Part shown: positions 12,453 through 13,994 of the stretch, piece after piece
Layout: the number at the start of each line of letters is the position of its first letter
How positions within the stretch are numbered: position 1 is the first letter of the stretch
Source: an uncultured Allobaculum sp.
GTDB taxonomy: Bacteria; Bacillota_I; Bacilli_A; Erysipelotrichales; Erysipelotrichaceae
Direction: 5' to 3'
Assembly (NCBI GenBank): GCA_910577085.1
Contig: CAJTLE010000082.1
Location: 1-13,994, forward strand
DNA length: 13,994 bases
Notes under the pieces: model-generated
Told to the model about the DNA's origin: nothing
Databases searched by the model: none
What the model saw: only the letters and a program-made list of their open reading frames with translations
Position numbers and translations under genes: made by a program

Positions 12453-13250
12453 ATGAAAAAGACTGCCTTAACCGCTCTGCTTCTTTGTGCAGGCATGGCC
12501 CTGACTGGCTGCTCTTCCAGCTCCCAGTCTTCTTCCACAACATCGACTGCTTCCGAAACAGCTTCCAGCACTGCGACCGCTGCTGATCCAGCTGCAAAAT
12601 CGGAAGGTGTCATGACGTATCAGGAATATGTTGATGCTGAATTAGATACTGAAGTGACCATCGAAGCCTATGTTCAGGCCAAACAGTCCTGGTGGGAAGA
12701 CAAAGCAACCATCTATGCAGAAGACCCAGATGGTGCTTACTTCATTTACAATGCCAATGTTTCTGAAGATCTGTACAACGAATTATCTGATGGCGCCAAA
12801 ATTAAAGTAAAAGGCTTCAAGACCGAATGGTCCGGTGAAGTTGAAATTGCGGAAGGTGCCGAAGTTGAAGTTATTGAAGGTGAAACCTGGAAAGCAACTC
12901 CAGTGGATGTCACTGACCTGTTAGGCAACGAAGAAGAACTGATCAAGCATCAGAACCAGCTCGTTGATTTCAAAGGCCTGACTGTAGAACCAGCTGAAGA
13001 AGGATCCGATGCTGCTTACCTGTACAACTATGATGGTTCCGGTGAAGAAGGCGATGACCTGTACTTCAACGTATCCAAAGATGGCAACACTTACACATTC
13101 GTAGTTGAATCCTACCTCACCAACCAGGACACTGACGTGTATAAAACAGTCAAGAACCTCAAAGTTGGCGATGTCATCGACTGCGAAGGCTTCTTATACT
13201 GGTATGAAGGGGCTAACCCACATATCATTTCCGTTACTGTTGTTGAATAA
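12453..13250 (+). CDS. Acidic surface lipoprotein, possibly two OB-fold-like domains
   Basis: The protein has 265 residues. ATG 12453 was chosen over the adjacent ATG 12450 because it lies 6 rather than 3 bases behind GAGGAG. A signal peptide ends in the lipobox LTGC, with the lipidated Cys at residue 20. Residues 21-48 are a Ser/Thr/Ala linker. Two similar-looking beta-rich parts follow, about 54-142 and 153-265. Each has a strand resembling TIEAYVQ or DFKGLTV, a YNxN/YNYD segment, and a GAKIKVKGF or GDVIDCEGF element followed by a strand near its end. This pattern suggests tandem OB-like folds. The protein is very rich in Asp and Glu. I do not recognise a named family, and a binding role at the cell surface is only a guess. 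Codons such as CTG, TAC, AAC and GAA dominate, which suggests good expression. A strong terminator follows. Confidence 0.85.
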   Translation: MKKTALTALLLCAGMALTGCSSSSQSSSTTSTASETASSTATAADPAAKSEGVMTYQEYVDAELDTEVTIEAYVQAKQSWWEDKATIYAEDPDGAYFIYNANVSEDLYNELSDGAKIKVKGFKTEWSGEVEIAEGAEVEVIEGETWKATPVDVTDLLGNEEELIKHQNQLVDFKGLTVEPAEEGSDAAYLYNYDGSGEEGDDLYFNVSKDGNTYTFVVESYLTNQDTDVYKTVKNLKVGDVIDCEGFLYWYEGANPHIISVTVVE

Positions 13251-13297
13251 TCGAGAGTAACATCCTGTAACGCATAGAATTCACCAATAAGATCTGA

Positions 13298-13666
13298 TCA
13301 GACCGTCCGTGTGGCGGTCTTTTCTTTCTCCTTTTTCGCATAGAAATCCAGTACCATTTCAACGAAATCCGCGGCTGCCTTGGAAAGCGGGCGGATCGCA
13401 CTGGTTAAAAGCATCAGCGTCCGGCTTCCTTCCAGCCATTTGGGATGGAGAATGCGGACATAGTATTGCTCCAGACCATCGTTCTGGGCAACGACCGCAA
13501 TTCCTGCGTTACGCTCAACGAGTCTGGCGATCGCTCCTTCGGAATAGCCAAAGTAGCCGATATCAGGCTTGAGGTTGAGATATTCAAATAAAGCGGCCAG
13601 AGAATAAGCATGATTTTCAGAACAATTCGGTTGAGCTTGCTTCATAATTCTTGTTAAATCTTGCAT
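13298..13666 (-). pseudogene. Fragment of a LysR-type regulator (C-terminal half of the effector domain)
   Basis: The frame encodes 122 residues. They match the second half of a LysR substrate-binding domain: FGYSEGAIARLVERNAGIAVV, the typical F-x-Y-x-S-E...L-V-x-x-x-x-G-I-A pattern, then LSKAAADFVEMVLDFY at the end. The winged HTH and the first effector subdomain, about 170 residues, are absent. A stop codon lies eight codons upstream of ATG 13666, no ribosome binding site precedes that ATG, and a plus-strand terminator hairpin stands directly before it. It is therefore a truncated remnant, not a working regulator. Expression as a small protein cannot be excluded. Confidence 0.75.
13300..13330 (+). 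terminator. Rho-independent terminator of the lipoprotein gene
   Basis: AGACCGTC (13300-13307) pairs with GGCGGTCT (13313-13320), including one G.U pair, around a CGTGT loop. TTTCTTTCTC follows, making TCTTTTCTTTC with the last stem bases. It lies 49 bases after the lipoprotein stop codon and overlaps the last codons of the minus-strand LysR fragment. Confidence 0.85.
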
Positions 13667-13669
13667 TTT

Positions 13670-13701
13670 CTGGTGGTCCGTGGCGGATCACCAGTTTTTT
13701 T
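13670..13701 (+). terminator. Strong rho-independent terminator
   Basis: CTGGTGGTCCG (13670-13680) pairs with CGGATCACCAG (13684-13694) through 11 base pairs, one of them G.U, with a TGG loop. Seven T residues follow. It reads on the plus strand, 420 bases beyond the lipoprotein gene, and shields the promoters at 13712 and 13870 from upstream transcription. Confidence 0.9.
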
Positions 13702-13711
13702 ACGTTTAAAT

Positions 13712-13740
13712 TTGACTTTGAATTGTTAAAGGATTATAAA
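13712..13740 (+). promoter_or_regulatory. Promoter P1, TTGACT-N17-TATAAA
   Basis: TTGACT (13712-13717) and TATAAA (13735-13740) are separated by exactly 17 bases, five of six matching in each hexamer. The promoter lies 11 bases after the T tract of the preceding terminator and reads rightward towards a second promoter and the window edge. Confidence 0.75.
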
Positions 13741-13869
13741 GATAAAGCTGCTTTTCAGTCGATGAAAAGCAGACAGGAATACCGATGCAAAGAGGATTTG
13801 ATTTCAAAGACTCTTCAAAGCCTGAAAAAGGCCTGTTTGTGAATAAACAAAAATATTTCACAAAAGTGC

Positions 13870-13898
13870 TTGACCTTGGTCAGGACAGATGGTATCCT
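13870..13898 (+). promoter_or_regulatory. Promoter P2, TTGACC-N17-TATCCT, with AT-rich upstream element
   Basis: TTGACC (13870-13875) and TATCCT (13893-13898) have a 17-base spacer. An A/T-rich block (13842-13866, with A runs) lies directly upstream, like the UP element of rRNA promoters. Transcription would start at or near G13905, before a small hairpin. A 12-bp palindrome TGACCTTGGTCA (13871-13882) overlaps the -35 element. Confidence 0.7.
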
Positions 13899-13994
13899 AT
13901 ATGAGCGTTAAGGGAACGCGGCACACAGCTGCTGACCTGACGCAAATCATCTTTAGATATCGAACAAAACATTGATTGTGAAATTCTTAAAAAT

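Larger units (their letters stand above)
13702..13994 (+). other. Promoter and leader region running off the right edge
   Basis: No protein gene is supported here. The region contains two tandem promoters (13712-13740, 13870-13898), a 10-bp stem CTGCTTTTCA / TGAAAAGCAG (13748-13757 / 13763-13772) near the presumed start of the first transcript, and a leader hairpin GCGTT-AAGGG-AACGC (13905-13919). It also has a boxA-like TCTTTA (13950-13955) followed by GAACAAAACATTG. This arrangement resembles the leader of a 16S rRNA gene in Firmicutes. The gene itself would lie just beyond the window. Confidence 0.5.

Noticed and set aside
13651..13842. 63-residue plus-strand ORF across the terminator and P1 promoter
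   Set aside because: It spans a terminator and promoter, lacks a ribosome binding site and has no recognisable protein features.

Overview
The window looks like chromosomal DNA of a low-to-mid-GC Gram-positive (Firmicutes) bacterium. The signs are strong GGAGG-type ribosome binding sites, sigma-A-like TTGACx-N17-TATxxT promoters, lipoprotein signal peptides and MsmK/UgpC-type sugar ABC genes. An Erysipelotrichaceae-like gut commensal is my best guess from the combination of an RpiR regulator, a Gfo/Idh oxidoreductase, DUF5648 repeats and a GH5 enzyme. That placement is inference only.

Left part (1-1865). This stretch is visibly AT-richer than the rest. The first 46 bases hold, on the minus strand, the start of a helix-turn-helix protein that runs off the edge and resembles the N-terminus of IS607-type TnpA recombinases. 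Next comes a non-coding block with a perfect 19-bp inverted repeat, then five diverged repeat units spaced exactly 32 bp apart. Each unit holds an AAGAT...ATCTT-like dyad. After another 11-bp dyad comes one gene for an AlbA_2 / HATPase / winged-helix protein. An apparent regulator gene preceded by a helically phased operator-like array is the most unusual thing in the window.

Middle (1948-6963). A minus-strand rpiR-type regulator is divergent from a plus-strand series: Gfo/Idh/MocA oxidoreductase, VOC-family protein, and a secreted GH5 glycoside hydrolase with three N-terminal DUF5648 repeats and a C-terminal CBM2-like module. A good intrinsic terminator closes this series. The oxidoreductase leader contains a nested long inverted repeat. 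The GH5 leader contains four 16-bp tandem repeats and a short overlapping upstream ORF.

ABC operon (7480-12027). Four tightly packed genes follow in the order ATPase, permease, permease, solute-binding protein. The binding protein carries both an N-terminal lipobox and a C-terminal transmembrane segment, which is unusual. Upstream are a near-consensus cre-like site, three ATCGATT repeats and a 7-bp dyad. The natural reading is that the GH5 enzyme releases oligosaccharides outside the cell and this transporter imports them, but the substrate is not shown by the sequence.

Right part (12028-13994). A leader with two consecutive hairpins precedes an acidic lipoprotein that may have two OB-like domains. 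Its terminator is followed by a minus-strand fragment of a LysR-type regulator whose N-terminal half is missing. A second strong terminator insulates two tandem consensus promoters that read rightward off the end. The promoters, an AT-rich upstream element, a leader hairpin and a boxA-like stretch suggest that an rRNA operon begins just outside the window.
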